In this document: positions 50,411 through 59,478 of the stretch, piece by piece
Position numbering within the stretch: position 1 is the stretch's first letter
Layout of the letters: each line of letters starts with the position of its first letter
Source: Algoriphagus sp. CAU 1675
GTDB taxonomy: Bacteria > Bacteroidota > Bacteroidia > Cytophagales > Cyclobacteriaceae
Direction of reading: 5' to 3'
DNA length: 64,000 nucleotides
Assembly (NCBI RefSeq): GCF_029222925.1
Contig: NZ_JARHUI010000005.1
Location: 186,001 to 250,000, forward strand
Made by a program: the position numbers and the translations under genes
The notes under the pieces: model-generated
Seen by the model: the letters and a program-made list of their open reading frames with translations, nothing else
The model's database searches: none
What the model was told of the DNA's origin: nothing

Positions 50411-50911
50411 ATGAAAAATCTCCTCATTCTTTTTTTCGCTGCTTTGATTCTGGCTTCCTGCTCCAGTTCACCCCAGCCAAAAACCATTTACATTGTTCGT
50501 CATGCTGAGAAAATGCTGGTTGAGGATAAGGACCCTGAACTGGCACAGGTTGGCTATGTGCGAGCCAAAAAACTTGCCCAGATTCTTGAAGATGAGGAGA
50601 TCAAGCATATTTTCAGTACGGATTATAAAAGAACCCGCCAAACTGCCCAGCCTACTGCTGAAGCTGCTGGAATCGAAATTCAATCTTACGATCCCACGAA
50701 TCAGGAGGGATTTGCCAAACAACTTCAAAGCCTGGAAGGAAACATCCTGGTTGTCGGTCATAGCAATACAGTCAGTAAGCTGGCAAATTATTTTGTGGAA
50801 GAGGGAGAAAAATTTGCAGATCTGGAGGATGTGGAATATGATTTTATCTATGAAGTGAAGATTGATAAAAGCGGATCGACAGTCACTAGAAAGCTGTATA
50901 AGGAGTATTAA
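50411..50911 (+). CDS. Histidine phosphatase family lipoprotein
   Basis: A 166-residue member of the phosphoglycerate-mutase-like (SixA-type) histidine phosphatases. The lipobox LASC puts the start at 50411 and the protein in the envelope. The catalytic RH is at 30-31 (IYIVRHAEK), with the second His in VVGHSNTV. The phosphatase domain follows the signal immediately. A periplasmic phosphomonoesterase activity is likely; the substrate is unknown. Confidence 0.88.
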   Translation: MKNLLILFFAALILASCSSSPQPKTIYIVRHAEKMLVEDKDPELAQVGYVRAKKLAQILEDEEIKHIFSTDYKRTRQTAQPTAEAAGIEIQSYDPTNQEGFAKQLQSLEGNILVVGHSNTVSKLANYFVEEGEKFADLEDVEYDFIYEVKIDKSGSTVTRKLYKEY

Positions 50912-51041
50912 ATAACAGCTTCTGAAACAACTTTCTTTGCCAATTTCGGTTGGTAGGGAAAAAGTTATAGATTCTGGAAGTAATCAAATCCAAATCTTCA
51001 ACTCTACATTTTTCAAAGCCTTTTAGTATATTTTTAAATCA

Positions 51042-52607
51042 ATGAACCGAATAGAAAATATAGGGCAATTAGCTGACAGCAAGAAAACTTGGGACATTGC
51101 TGTAATTGGAGGCGGTTCCTCGGGACTGGGGGTAGCTTTGGATGCCATTTCCAGGGGACTTTCCGTAATACTTTTGGAAAAGGCCGATTTTGCAAAAGGG
51201 ACTTCCAGCCGAAGTACAAAATTAGTTCACGGAGGGGTGCGTTATTTGGCACAAGGTGATATCGGATTGGTATTGGAAGCCTTGAAGGAGCGAGGAAAAC
51301 TCCTTCAAAATGCTCCACACCTCACCCACAATCAAGCGTTTATCATTCCCGTTTTTTCCTGGTCAGACCGAATTCTATACAATTCGGGCCTGAAGATCTA
51401 TGATTGGATGGCAGGAAATCTGAGACTTGGAAAAAGCCGCTTTATTTCCAGGGAGGAGACAATTCTCCGCCTACCCACGGTAAAGCAAGAGGGGCTGAAA
51501 GGAGGCATAGTATATTACGACGGACAGTTTGACGATGCCCGCCTGGCTTTGGCCATCGCCCAGACGGCAGATGAGGCCGGGGCATGTATTCTCAATTATT
51601 GCCCAGTCAAAGGGTTGATCAAAGATCCAAACGGGAAAATCATCGGGCTAAAAACCAAAGATGAACTCAGCGGAAAAAGGTATACCATCAAAGCGAAAAT
51701 GGTGGTTAACGCTACAGGTGTTTTTGCAGACAAAATCCTAAAAATGGACAACCCCTTAGCTGAGAAAATGATTCAGCCCAGCCAGGGAATCCATCTGGTT
51801 TTGGACTTGGAATTTTTAGGAGGGAATGATGCCATCATGATTCCAAAAACCAAAGATGGAAGGGTGCTTTTTGCAGTTCCTTGGCATGGAAAACTCGTCC
51901 TTGGAACCACCGATACCCTTCGGGAAAAAGCGAAGTTGGAACCGGATCCTTTGCAAAGGGAAATAGATTTCATTTTGGAAACAGCAGGGACCTATCTGGC
52001 CAAAGCGCCCAGCAGGGCAGATGTCAAGGCGGTGTTTGCAGGCTTGCGTCCATTGGCAAGACCAAAGGAAGGGAGCACCAAGACGAAGGAGATTTCCCGC
52101 TCCCATCAGGTGTTGATTTCTGAAAGTGGGCTTGCTACACTTATTGGAGGCAAGTGGACCACCTTTCGAAAAATGGGAGAGGATACAGTCAATCATTTTA
52201 CAGAAATCACCGGAGAAAGAATTTCCCCAAGCAAATCTTTTGAATTGAAACTTCACGGCTACACCAAGCACATCCCGGAAGGACATTGGGCGGTATACGG
52301 TGCCGAGGCAGCAGCGATTCAGCAGCTTGTCAAAACTGATCCTACATTGGAGGAAAAAATCCACCCTGATTTCCCAAACATCCTGGCTGAGGTCGTTTGG
52401 TCCGTAAAAAATGAGATGGCCGTCAAAGTTGAGGATGTTCTTTCAAGAAGAATTCGTATGTTGATTTTAGATGCACAGGCAGCCCTTGATTCAGCAGAAA
52501 AAGTGGCCCGGTTGATGGCCAAGGAACTGAATAAAGACGAGGCTTGGGTAGCCAAAGAATTGGATGATTTCCAGAAAGTGGCTGTGAAATACCTGTTGAA
52601 AACATAG
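51042..52607 (+). CDS. glpD: Glycerol-3-phosphate dehydrogenase, FAD-dependent
   Basis: Oxidises glycerol 3-phosphate to dihydroxyacetone phosphate and passes electrons to menaquinone at the membrane. The 521-residue protein opens with the FAD loop AVIGGGSSGLGVALDA (about 20-36), has the KGTSSRSTKLVHGGVRYLAQ signature, and the C-terminal DAO domain ending in a helical region (RIRMLILDAQAALDSAEKVA). First gene of the glpD-glpK-glpF operon. A hairpin lies between it and glpK. Confidence 0.95.
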   Translation: MNRIENIGQLADSKKTWDIAVIGGGSSGLGVALDAISRGLSVILLEKADFAKGTSSRSTKLVHGGVRYLAQGDIGLVLEALKERGKLLQNAPHLTHNQAFIIPVFSWSDRILYNSGLKIYDWMAGNLRLGKSRFISREETILRLPTVKQEGLKGGIVYYDGQFDDARLALAIAQTADEAGACILNYCPVKGLIKDPNGKIIGLKTKDELSGKRYTIKAKMVVNATGVFADKILKMDNPLAEKMIQPSQGIHLVLDLEFLGGNDAIMIPKTKDGRVLFAVPWHGKLVLGTTDTLREKAKLEPDPLQREIDFILETAGTYLAKAPSRADVKAVFAGLRPLARPKEGSTKTKEISRSHQVLISESGLATLIGGKWTTFRKMGEDTVNHFTEITGERISPSKSFELKLHGYTKHIPEGHWAVYGAEAAAIQQLVKTDPTLEEKIHPDFPNILAEVVWSVKNEMAVKVEDVLSRRIRMLILDAQAALDSAEKVARLMAKELNKDEAWVAKELDDFQKVAVKYLLKT

Positions 52608-52642
52608 ACCAATAGATACAATTTGAAAATAAACCCATTCCT

Positions 52643-52662
52643 ATTTGCCTCTGGAGGCAAAT
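52643..52662 (+). promoter_or_regulatory. Intercistronic hairpin before glpK
   Basis: A nine-base perfect inverted repeat, ATTTGCCTC/GAGGCAAAT, with a two-base loop, ends 13 bases before the glpK ATG. No T run follows, so it is not a simple terminator. It could be an operator, an RNA processing site, or a structure that adjusts translation of glpK. Confidence 0.55.
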
Positions 52663-52675
52663 AAAAACCTAAAAA

Positions 52676-54175
52676 ATGACCCAAAACAAACCCTATCTCA
52701 TGGCTTTGGACCAAGGAACCACCAGTTCCCGAGCCATAATTTTTGACAAGAAGGGACAAATCGTTTCCCTAGCCCAGAAAGAGTTCAAACAGTATTTTCC
52801 CCAACAGGGATGGGTTGAGCATGACCCTGAAGAAATCTGGACCTCCCAGTCTTCGGTCATGATCGAGTCCATCGTCAACAAAGGAATAGGGGTAGACGAA
52901 ATTGCCGGAATCGGTATTACCAACCAGCGTGAAACCACCATTGTGTGGAACAGAAAAACCGGAAAAGCCATCTACAATGCCATCGTTTGGCAGGATAGAC
53001 GTACAGCTTCCTATTGCAATCAACTTAAGGAGGAAGGACATGCCGAGGCTGTGGTCTCTAAGACCGGACTGATCATTGACGCTTATTTTTCGGCAACCAA
53101 AATCCGTTGGATCCTAGATCATGTGGAGGGAGCACGTCAACAGGCAGAAGCTGGAGAACTCGCCTTTGGCACAGTAGATTCCTGGTTGGTATGGAAACTC
53201 ACCAAAGGAGCACATCACCTGACTGACATCACCAATGCCAGTAGAACCATGCTTTTCAATATTCACAGCCAGGAATGGGATCAGGAACTCCTAAACTTGT
53301 TCGGAATCCCCAAAAGCATGCTTCCTGAAGTAAAATCCTGTTCTGAAATATATTGTGAAACTGCCGGGGATGTACTCAAAAACAAAATCCCAATTGCAGG
53401 TATAGCAGGAGATCAGCAGGCCGCCCTTTTCGGGCAGCTTTGTACAGAACCCGGCATGGCAAAAACCACCTATGGAACAGGCTGCTTTCTGGTGATGAAT
53501 ACAGGAAAGGATGCTGTTCGGTCCAAAAACCAGCTACTAACCACTGTGGCATGGAAGATCGGAAATGAAATCAATTATGCCCTGGAAGGATCTGTGTTTA
53601 TAGGAGGGGCAGCCATTCAATGGCTCAGAGATGGATTGGAACTCTTTGACCAAGCTAAAGAGTCTGAGGCTCTTGCCATGAGTTTGAATGATAACGATGG
53701 GGTTTATTTTGTGCCAGCATTGGCAGGTTTAGGAGCTCCCCACTGGGATCAAAATGCCCGGGGTGCAATCTTCGGAATTACTAGAGGCACCACTAAAGCC
53801 CATTTTACAAGAGCAGCCTTGGAATCAATCGCCTATCAGGTTTACGATGTGATCAAGGCCATGGAAAAAGATTCCGGTAAACAGACCAAAGAACTCCGGG
53901 TTGACGGGGGAGCTACAGCAAATAATTTCCTGATGCAATTCCAGGCCGATTTGTTAGAATGTGAAATCAAACGGCCAAAAATCATCGAAACCACTGCCAT
54001 CGGAGCCGCATTTTTGGCTGGCTTGGCTCTGGGTTTCTGGGAAAGCCAGGAAGAAATCCAAAAGCTTTGGAAAGCTGACCAGAGCTTCCAGCCCACTATG
54101 CCGGAAGACAAGCGAAAAAAACTGCTTCACTTTTGGCAAAAAGCAGTAGAAAGAACAAAAAATTGGGAAGAATAA
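52676..54175 (+). CDS. glpK: Glycerol kinase
   Basis: Phosphorylates glycerol with ATP in the cytoplasm. The 499-residue FGGY-family protein has the opening [12 protein letters not shown], the glycerol-binding [10 protein letters not shown], the [13 protein letters not shown] segment and the [16 protein letters not shown] loop, with [19 protein letters not shown] near the end. Length is normal. It is followed after one base by glpF. Confidence 0.97.
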   Translation: MTQNKPYLMALDQGTTSSRAIIFDKKGQIVSLAQKEFKQYFPQQGWVEHDPEEIWTSQSSVMIESIVNKGIGVDEIAGIGITNQRETTIVWNRKTGKAIYNAIVWQDRRTASYCNQLKEEGHAEAVVSKTGLIIDAYFSATKIRWILDHVEGARQQAEAGELAFGTVDSWLVWKLTKGAHHLTDITNASRTMLFNIHSQEWDQELLNLFGIPKSMLPEVKSCSEIYCETAGDVLKNKIPIAGIAGDQQAALFGQLCTEPGMAKTTYGTGCFLVMNTGKDAVRSKNQLLTTVAWKIGNEINYALEGSVFIGGAAIQWLRDGLELFDQAKESEALAMSLNDNDGVYFVPALAGLGAPHWDQNARGAIFGITRGTTKAHFTRAALESIAYQVYDVIKAMEKDSGKQTKELRVDGGATANNFLMQFQADLLECEIKRPKIIETTAIGAAFLAGLALGFWESQEEIQKLWKADQSFQPTMPEDKRKKLLHFWQKAVERTKNWEE

Positions 54176-54176
54176 C

Positions 54177-54911
54177 ATGAATCCATACATAGCAGAAATT
54201 ATCGGTACCGCTATTTTACTCCTATTAGGATCAGGAGTAGTAGCAAATGTGGTCTTACCCCAAACCAAAGGAAATGGTTCCGGTTGGTTGGTCATTACCA
54301 CGGCTTGGGCATTGGCAGTATTTATGGGAGTAGTGGTGGCTGGTCCATACAGCGGTGCTCACCTCAATCCTGCCGTTACCATTGGTTTGGGCCTGGCAGG
54401 CAAATTTGACTGGGCCATGGCTCCGGGCTATATAGGAGCCCAGGTATTGGGCGCTGGAATCGGTGCTTTTTTGGCTTGGTTGATGCATATCGACCATTTC
54501 AAAGCCACACAGGATCCCGGAGAGTTGGCTGCTCCTTTTGGTACCAGTCCAGCGATCCGAAATCTGAAAAACAATTTCATCTCGGAGATAATAGGGACTT
54601 TCATGCTGATTTTTGTAATCCTCTACATCACCGGTGCAAAACTGGAAGACAGCACCCAAACCCCAATAGGAATGGGGTCTATAGGAGCGCTTCCAGTGGC
54701 CTTTTTGGTCTGGGTAATCGGGATGTCTTTGGGAGGCACCACAGGCTATGCCATCAATCCTGCAAGGGATTTGGGACCTAGGATAGTCCACCAACTCCTA
54801 CCCATGAAGGGCAAAGGAAGTTCTGATTGGGGATATGCTTGGGTGCCTATATTTGGACCCTTGGTCGGAGCGGCCTTGGCGGCTTTCCTCTATCTCTTGG
54901 TAGGAGCTTAA
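54177..54911 (+). CDS. glpF: Glycerol uptake facilitator (aquaglyceroporin)
   Basis: A 244-residue MIP-family channel with six membrane segments and the two half-helices: GAHLNPAVT in the first half and YAINPARDLGPRI in the second. The Asp after the second NPAR motif (NPARD) is the mark of glycerol facilitators rather than water-only channels. It starts one base after the glpK stop. A weak terminator follows. Confidence 0.95.
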   Translation: MNPYIAEIIGTAILLLLGSGVVANVVLPQTKGNGSGWLVITTAWALAVFMGVVVAGPYSGAHLNPAVTIGLGLAGKFDWAMAPGYIGAQVLGAGIGAFLAWLMHIDHFKATQDPGELAAPFGTSPAIRNLKNNFISEIIGTFMLIFVILYITGAKLEDSTQTPIGMGSIGALPVAFLVWVIGMSLGGTTGYAINPARDLGPRIVHQLLPMKGKGSSDWGYAWVPIFGPLVGAALAAFLYLLVGA

Positions 54912-54915
54912 GCAT

Positions 54916-54937
54916 AAAACCTGTAAAAGGTTTTTAT
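54916..54937 (+). terminator. Weak terminator after glpF
   Basis: Stem AAAACCT/AGGTTTT (54916-54922 with 54928-54934), five-base loop, short T-rich tail. Confidence 0.5.
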
Positions 54938-55062
54938 TCCGAATAGTTTTAACCCACAAGAATCTACTCCGTACAAAAGAGTAAGAATTAGGGTTTCATA
55001 CTTTACAAAGTGGAATAGCCTCCTCTTTTTCTTTGGCAAGGAAAACGAGGGGATTTTTCTAT

Positions 55063-55092
55063 TTTGGCGAATGTTTTGGTTTCCTAATTTTG
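55063..55092 (+). promoter_or_regulatory. Promoter of the MG2/plug protein gene
   Basis: TTTG (55063-55066), 18 bases, then TAATTTTG (55085-55092), close to the Bacteroidota consensus and 34 bases before the start codon. Confidence 0.7.
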
Positions 55093-55126
55093 AAATCCAA
55101 AAACTCCCAACCATTCATTTTACCCC

Positions 55127-57886
55127 ATGAAAACCTATTATTGGATCTTACTTTTTTTCCTCTTTACCAATGCTGCTTTTTCCCAGACAGCGACCATTAA
55201 AGGGGTAATAAAAGATGCAGAAACGGGTGAAACACTTCCTTTCTGCAATGTCTTTGTCAATAACACGACTATTTCCACCGTCACGGACATGGAAGGAAAT
55301 TACACCTTGACCAATTTACAACCTGGACCGGTAGAACTTGGCTTTTCCTTTATGGGATATGTCGCTGAAACCAAAAATGTGACTTTAAATCCTGGGGGAA
55401 CTCTTACAGTAAACCTCAATATGAAACCCCTGGAGACTGAGCTTTCGGATGTGGAAATCAAGGCAAAAAGAGACAAAAACTGGGAAAGAGATCTTCGGAA
55501 ATTTCAAAACCTCTTTCTTGGAAATGATGCCATAGCGGCCCAAACCGAGATTCAAAACCCCTGGTTTATTGATTTTCCCGAAAGTGAGGAAAACAATACT
55601 TTCAAAGCTTCCGCACAGCTTCCCATCGAAATCGTCAATAACTATCTGGGCTACAAGATCACCTTTGACCTAAAAGAATTTTTTGACTCCCCTACCAATC
55701 ACCGAATTGCAGGAGCGGCACGATTTGAAGAAATCAAAGCCGAAACCGAAAGCCAACGCGAAATCTGGGAACAGCACCGAGCTGAAGTTTATCTCAAATC
55801 CCCGATGAACATGTTTCGGGCCATGCTCAAAGGAGAGCATGAAAAAGAAGGGTTTTACCTTTACGGCGACAAAGCCGGAGGTTCTGAAAGCATGAACATC
55901 CGTTCCGACATTTTTGCCAATGAACTTGGTAAATCCGTCATCCCCTACAAGCCCGACCAACTGGTCACTCCGGCCGGAAAACCCGGAGAATACCTTATCA
56001 ATATGAAGGGGAGAATTGAAATCCATTATGAAAAAGGATACACACAGGTGAATACCTATGTGGACGCACCTTACCCGATTTCCTGGCTGGAAGTCAATGG
56101 AGGCAAAGTTCGCGTGCGGGAAAACGGAATGGTGTTGAATCCACAGGACTTGGTTTTTGCGGGAGATATGGACCGGAAAAGGATTTCCTCTTTGCTTCCG
56201 CTGGATTATAATGCCGAAAAGGCCATTCAACTTCAAAACCTGGAGCGAACAGCAGCCAATTTTCAGGAAAAAATCTTCGTACACACTGACAAACCCTTTT
56301 ATTTTTCCGGGGATGAAGTCTTTTTTAAAGCTTATCTGAAGTATGGAAATCCCTTCCTAAGAGATGAACTCAGCAAAGTCCTTCATGTGGAGTTGATCAA
56401 TCAAAACCGGGATTTTATTATCGAAAAGAAATTCCCAATTCGTGATGGAATCGCAGTGGGCGATTTTTACCTGCCTGATAGTCTGAGCGAAGAGAAATAT
56501 TTCCTCCGGGCCTATACCAACTGGAACCGAAATTATGGACCCAACCATTTTTTCATCAAGTCATTGTCGGTACTTTCCCCCTACAAGCGAATTGAGGAAG
56601 GGAATCCCCAAAATGCCGCAACTCCATCCAATGTATCCTTGAAAACCGACCGTTCGGCCTATGGGAAAAGAGAAAAGGTCACTTTATCCATCGCCACACT
56701 AACTAGTACAAATAAACCCATTCAGGCCCGGCTTTCAGTTTCAGTACTGGACCAAACTCAAATCCCTGTACTACCTCAATCCCCAAGTATTCAACAAAGT
56801 CTTCAGCTGGAGGATATCCCTTCAAGTTTGGGATTGGATCGTTTTTCCTATCCGATTGAAAAATCTCTGGTACAAAGGGGAATGATCTACGATGACAAGG
56901 GCAAAGGAACCAGTGGCCAAGTCACCGTATTCATCAATGATTTCCAAGGAATGGTGGAGCTTGAAGCGGATCGAAACGGAGAGTTTTCTATGGAAGAAAT
57001 GGAGTTTTACGGCCCCATGAAGCTGGCCATTCAGGCCAGTGACAGAAAGCAAAAACCGGTTTCAAAAATAGAATTGGTCGAACCTTTGAAAGCCCCTGTT
57101 GCTCTCCCTACGGATGTTTCTTTCCCAAAAACCAAATCTGTGACTGAACCCATTCGCCCAATTGATGAGGAAAATGAAGAGTTAGCAACAATTGTCGTAG
57201 AAGACGAAAAAATAGATCAACCCAGAGCGATCTATGGAAATCCGGATTATGTGGTTTCTGGAAATAAAATCCTTGCAACAGGAAATTCTGTTGACCTAGT
57301 CAACAGTCTGGCAGGGAATGTCCCCGGTATGCGGGTGACCTTGGAAGGGGCAAGTGGCCGACAACAAATTCGACTGAGAGGAGGAGCTATCTCCGTTTCG
57401 GGTTCAATGGAGCCCATAGTAATGGTCGATGGTGCAATACTGGCAAGTACTGGAAGTACCACCGCCGCGGACAATCTTCGGTCCGTCAACCCAAACAATA
57501 TTGACCGGGTGGAAATAGTTTCCCGAACCGTCTCCATGCTTGGGGACCAAGGAAGAAACGGGGTAATCGCCGTGTACCTAAAAGAAGGGGAAGGCCAATC
57601 AGCAACAAGCGCTCTCGGAAAAGCAAGCGGATTTACCCAATTCACCATAGAAGGATACGGAGCTAGCCAGAATTTTTACCAATTGGACTATGCGCAAGAA
57701 AAAGATCTTGAATCAGACTTGCGCCAAACATTGTATTGGAATCCTTATCTAGTAACCGATGAATCAGGAAAAGTAAGCATCTCCTTCTATACCAATGATC
57801 AGGCAGGGCCAATGACTGTAGAAATCCGCGGACTGGGAATAGACGGAGAAATTATTTCAGGTACATTCACCATCAATTCAAATTAA
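55127..57886 (+). CDS. Carboxypeptidase-regulatory, MG2-like and TonB-plug domain protein
   Basis: A 919-residue exported protein (signal ending NAAFSQ). In order: carboxypeptidase-regulatory-like domain (about 24-103, IKGVIKDAETGETLPFCNVF); a region rich in charged residues (100-370) like that seen in DUF5686-type proteins; a macroglobulin MG2-like domain (about 378-480, VHTDKPFYFSGDEVFFKAYL); further beta domains; a stand-alone TonB plug-like domain (about 700-825, VNSLAGNVPGMRV, NIDRVEIVS, GVIAVYL); and a macroglobulin-type end (YWNPYLVTDESGKVSISFYT). There is no beta-barrel, so it is not a receptor. A Bacteroidota-specific architecture; it is upstream of a barrel protein and an ECF sigma module. 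Confidence 0.82.
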   Translation: MKTYYWILLFFLFTNAAFSQTATIKGVIKDAETGETLPFCNVFVNNTTISTVTDMEGNYTLTNLQPGPVELGFSFMGYVAETKNVTLNPGGTLTVNLNMKPLETELSDVEIKAKRDKNWERDLRKFQNLFLGNDAIAAQTEIQNPWFIDFPESEENNTFKASAQLPIEIVNNYLGYKITFDLKEFFDSPTNHRIAGAARFEEIKAETESQREIWEQHRAEVYLKSPMNMFRAMLKGEHEKEGFYLYGDKAGGSESMNIRSDIFANELGKSVIPYKPDQLVTPAGKPGEYLINMKGRIEIHYEKGYTQVNTYVDAPYPISWLEVNGGKVRVRENGMVLNPQDLVFAGDMDRKRISSLLPLDYNAEKAIQLQNLERTAANFQEKIFVHTDKPFYFSGDEVFFKAYLKYGNPFLRDELSKVLHVELINQNRDFIIEKKFPIRDGIAVGDFYLPDSLSEEKYFLRAYTNWNRNYGPNHFFIKSLSVLSPYKRIEEGNPQNAATPSNVSLKTDRSAYGKREKVTLSIATLTSTNKPIQARLSVSVLDQTQIPVLPQSPSIQQSLQLEDIPSSLGLDRFSYPIEKSLVQRGMIYDDKGKGTSGQVTVFINDFQGMVELEADRNGEFSMEEMEFYGPMKLAIQASDRKQKPVSKIELVEPLKAPVALPTDVSFPKTKSVTEPIRPIDEENEELATIVVEDEKIDQPRAIYGNPDYVVSGNKILATGNSVDLVNSLAGNVPGMRVTLEGASGRQQIRLRGGAISVSGSMEPIVMVDGAILASTGSTTAADNLRSVNPNNIDRVEIVSRTVSMLGDQGRNGVIAVYLKEGEGQSATSALGKASGFTQFTIEGYGASQNFYQLDYAQEKDLESDLRQTLYWNPYLVTDESGKVSISFYTNDQAGPMTVEIRGLGIDGEIISGTFTINSN

Positions 57887-57921
57887 GGGCCTGTAGCCGG
57901 CATATTTCATTAATTTTGAGC

Positions 57922-58578
57922 ATGAGGAGAATCATTTTAAGCAGTCTTCTTTTTATCCTGAGCCTCTCGGCCTATTCCCAAACGAGTATTGGGATTCGGG
58001 CGGGATACAGCAGTGCTTCCTATTCCTACCGTCCGGCGGCTAACTTAAGGGCAGTTTCCGTGAGTGGCATATCGGCTCCAACCTATGCTTTTGTATTCGA
58101 GCATTTCAATTCAAAAAATGCAGGGATTGAACTCAACATTCAAAGCATTACACTGGGCTTTGCTCAGAAAAATGAAGACAGCGACCCGGTATTGGAAAAC
58201 ATCACCGAACTGAACTATTTGAAAGTCCCTTTATTGGCAAGTTTCTTCGCTGGTAGGTCAGGGAGATTTCAGGTAAAAATGGGCCCGCATTTGGGCTACT
58301 TATTGAGTGCTACCGATGTTCAGAGAGAATTCACCAATCCCACCAAACCAGAACTTCCCACCTATGGAGGAGAAGAAGACCGTCCCAAAAAACTGATGTA
58401 TGGACTTACTGCCGGTGCGGGCATTTCCAAACTTTTTGGGAAAAGCACACTGGCAGGAGAGGTTCGCTTTTCATACGATTTTACCAATCCCGAAGGACAA
58501 GACCGGGTATTTGACATTAGCTCCACCAATCTGGAATTTTCTTTAGCTTATCTTTTCCAAATTCGGGAGCGCAGGTGA
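57922..58578 (+). CDS. Outer-membrane beta-barrel protein (porin_2/PorT-like family)
   Basis: A 218-residue exported protein (signal ending SAYSQ). Alternating hydrophobic strands (SIGIRAGYSSASYSYRP, YAFVFEHFNSKNAGIELNIQ, LKVPLLASFFAGRSGRFQVK, TLAGEVRFSYDFTNPEG) indicate a small eight-stranded barrel of the outer-membrane beta-barrel family. I chose the ATG at 57922 over a TTG six bases upstream. It lies between the MG2/plug gene (35 bases) and an ECF sigma gene. Function unknown. Confidence 0.8.
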   Translation: MRRIILSSLLFILSLSAYSQTSIGIRAGYSSASYSYRPAANLRAVSVSGISAPTYAFVFEHFNSKNAGIELNIQSITLGFAQKNEDSDPVLENITELNYLKVPLLASFFAGRSGRFQVKMGPHLGYLLSATDVQREFTNPTKPELPTYGGEEDRPKKLMYGLTAGAGISKLFGKSTLAGEVRFSYDFTNPEGQDRVFDISSTNLEFSLAYLFQIRERR

Positions 58579-58650
58579 TCGAATTCTTTTCCTGAATTTT
58601 TTCACTTCACTTGTCATATATTTTTACCCTTTTCCGATTAATCAATGTAA

Positions 58651-59145
58651 ATGAAGCGGAATGAGCTGGAACATATCCTCAAAGAGTACCATCGGGATGC
58701 CTACCTGTGGGCGAGACAATGCTGCGGCTTTGATGAGGATCTTGCAAAGGATGTATTACAGATCTGTTATCTAAAAATCCTAGAAGGAAAAGCAAGGCTC
58801 CAAGAAATTGAAAAATCAAAAAGCTGGCTCTTTTCCGTCATCCGTTTTACTGCAATTGATGAGTTGAGAAAAAACAATAAAAATCAGCCTCTGCTCGAAG
58901 AATTTGACCGACAGGAAACCTACGAGGAGCTTGATTCTACAGATTATCAAGAAATCATCAGCCAGCTTCCCATAAGGCAACGAGAGGTGATTCTGATGGT
59001 GTTTTACCATCAAATGACCTTGGAGCAATGTGCAAATATCCTGGAGGTCAGTATAGGAACCGCACGTACCCACTACGACCGCGGGAAAAAGAAACTGAGA
59101 GAACTGATTCTAAAAAACCAGACCCTTGAGCAAAATGGAAAATGA
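58651..59145 (+). CDS. ECF RNA polymerase sigma factor
   Basis: A 164-residue sigma-70 family factor. Region 2 is seen in DLAKDVLQICYLKILEGKAR with KSWLFSVIRFTAIDELR, and region 4 in LPIRQREVILMVFYHQMTLE with the helix-turn-helix CANILEVSIGTARTHYDRGK. The anti-sigma-like gene begins inside its last codons. Together with the third gene it forms a compact three-gene signalling unit. Confidence 0.9.
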   Translation: MKRNELEHILKEYHRDAYLWARQCCGFDEDLAKDVLQICYLKILEGKARLQEIEKSKSWLFSVIRFTAIDELRKNNKNQPLLEEFDRQETYEELDSTDYQEIISQLPIRQREVILMVFYHQMTLEQCANILEVSIGTARTHYDRGKKKLRELILKNQTLEQNGK

Positions 59146-59452
59146 TGAATTGATACGGGACTTTTTTTCTGAAATGAAAAAGCAAGATCGGCACCTGGAG
59201 ATTCCAGAATTTCCGGAGGAAAAAGCCAAAGCCAAGTCCTTCAATTGGTGGATCCCGATCGGTATTGCGGCAAGTTTAGTCTTTGGTTTCTTGATTCTTG
59301 GAAAAAATGAACCACAAGTCGAGCCAGTCCCTGAGGTTCTCATCATCACCTTGGAGCAGATCAACGGCCAAGAGCTTCAATTTCATATTGAAGAGACTAC
59401 CGAAATGGATATCTGGGAATCTCCAACGGCCTCTTTACTCACAGAATTTTAA
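59135..59452 (+). CDS. Putative anti-sigma factor, single-pass membrane protein
   Basis: A 105-residue protein: a short cytoplasmic part (DELIRDFFSEMKKQDRHLEI), one membrane segment (about 40-57, IPIGIAASLVFGFLILG) and a periplasmic tail of about 45 residues. It overlaps the sigma gene by 11 bases (ATG at 59135). Arrangement and topology point to an anti-sigma factor; the absence of a recognised zinc motif makes this a small, atypical type. Confidence 0.72.
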   Translation: MENDELIRDFFSEMKKQDRHLEIPEFPEEKAKAKSFNWWIPIGIAASLVFGFLILGKNEPQVEPVPEVLIITLEQINGQELQFHIEETTEMDIWESPTASLLTEF

Positions 59453-59478
59453 AGCCAACTATATAGCCATTAAATAGT

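Noticed and set aside
57911..57918. TAATTTTG as promoter of the barrel gene
   Set aside because: It ends three bases before the chosen ATG, which would put the transcription start at or after the start codon; it is more likely chance, with the gene read from the upstream promoter.
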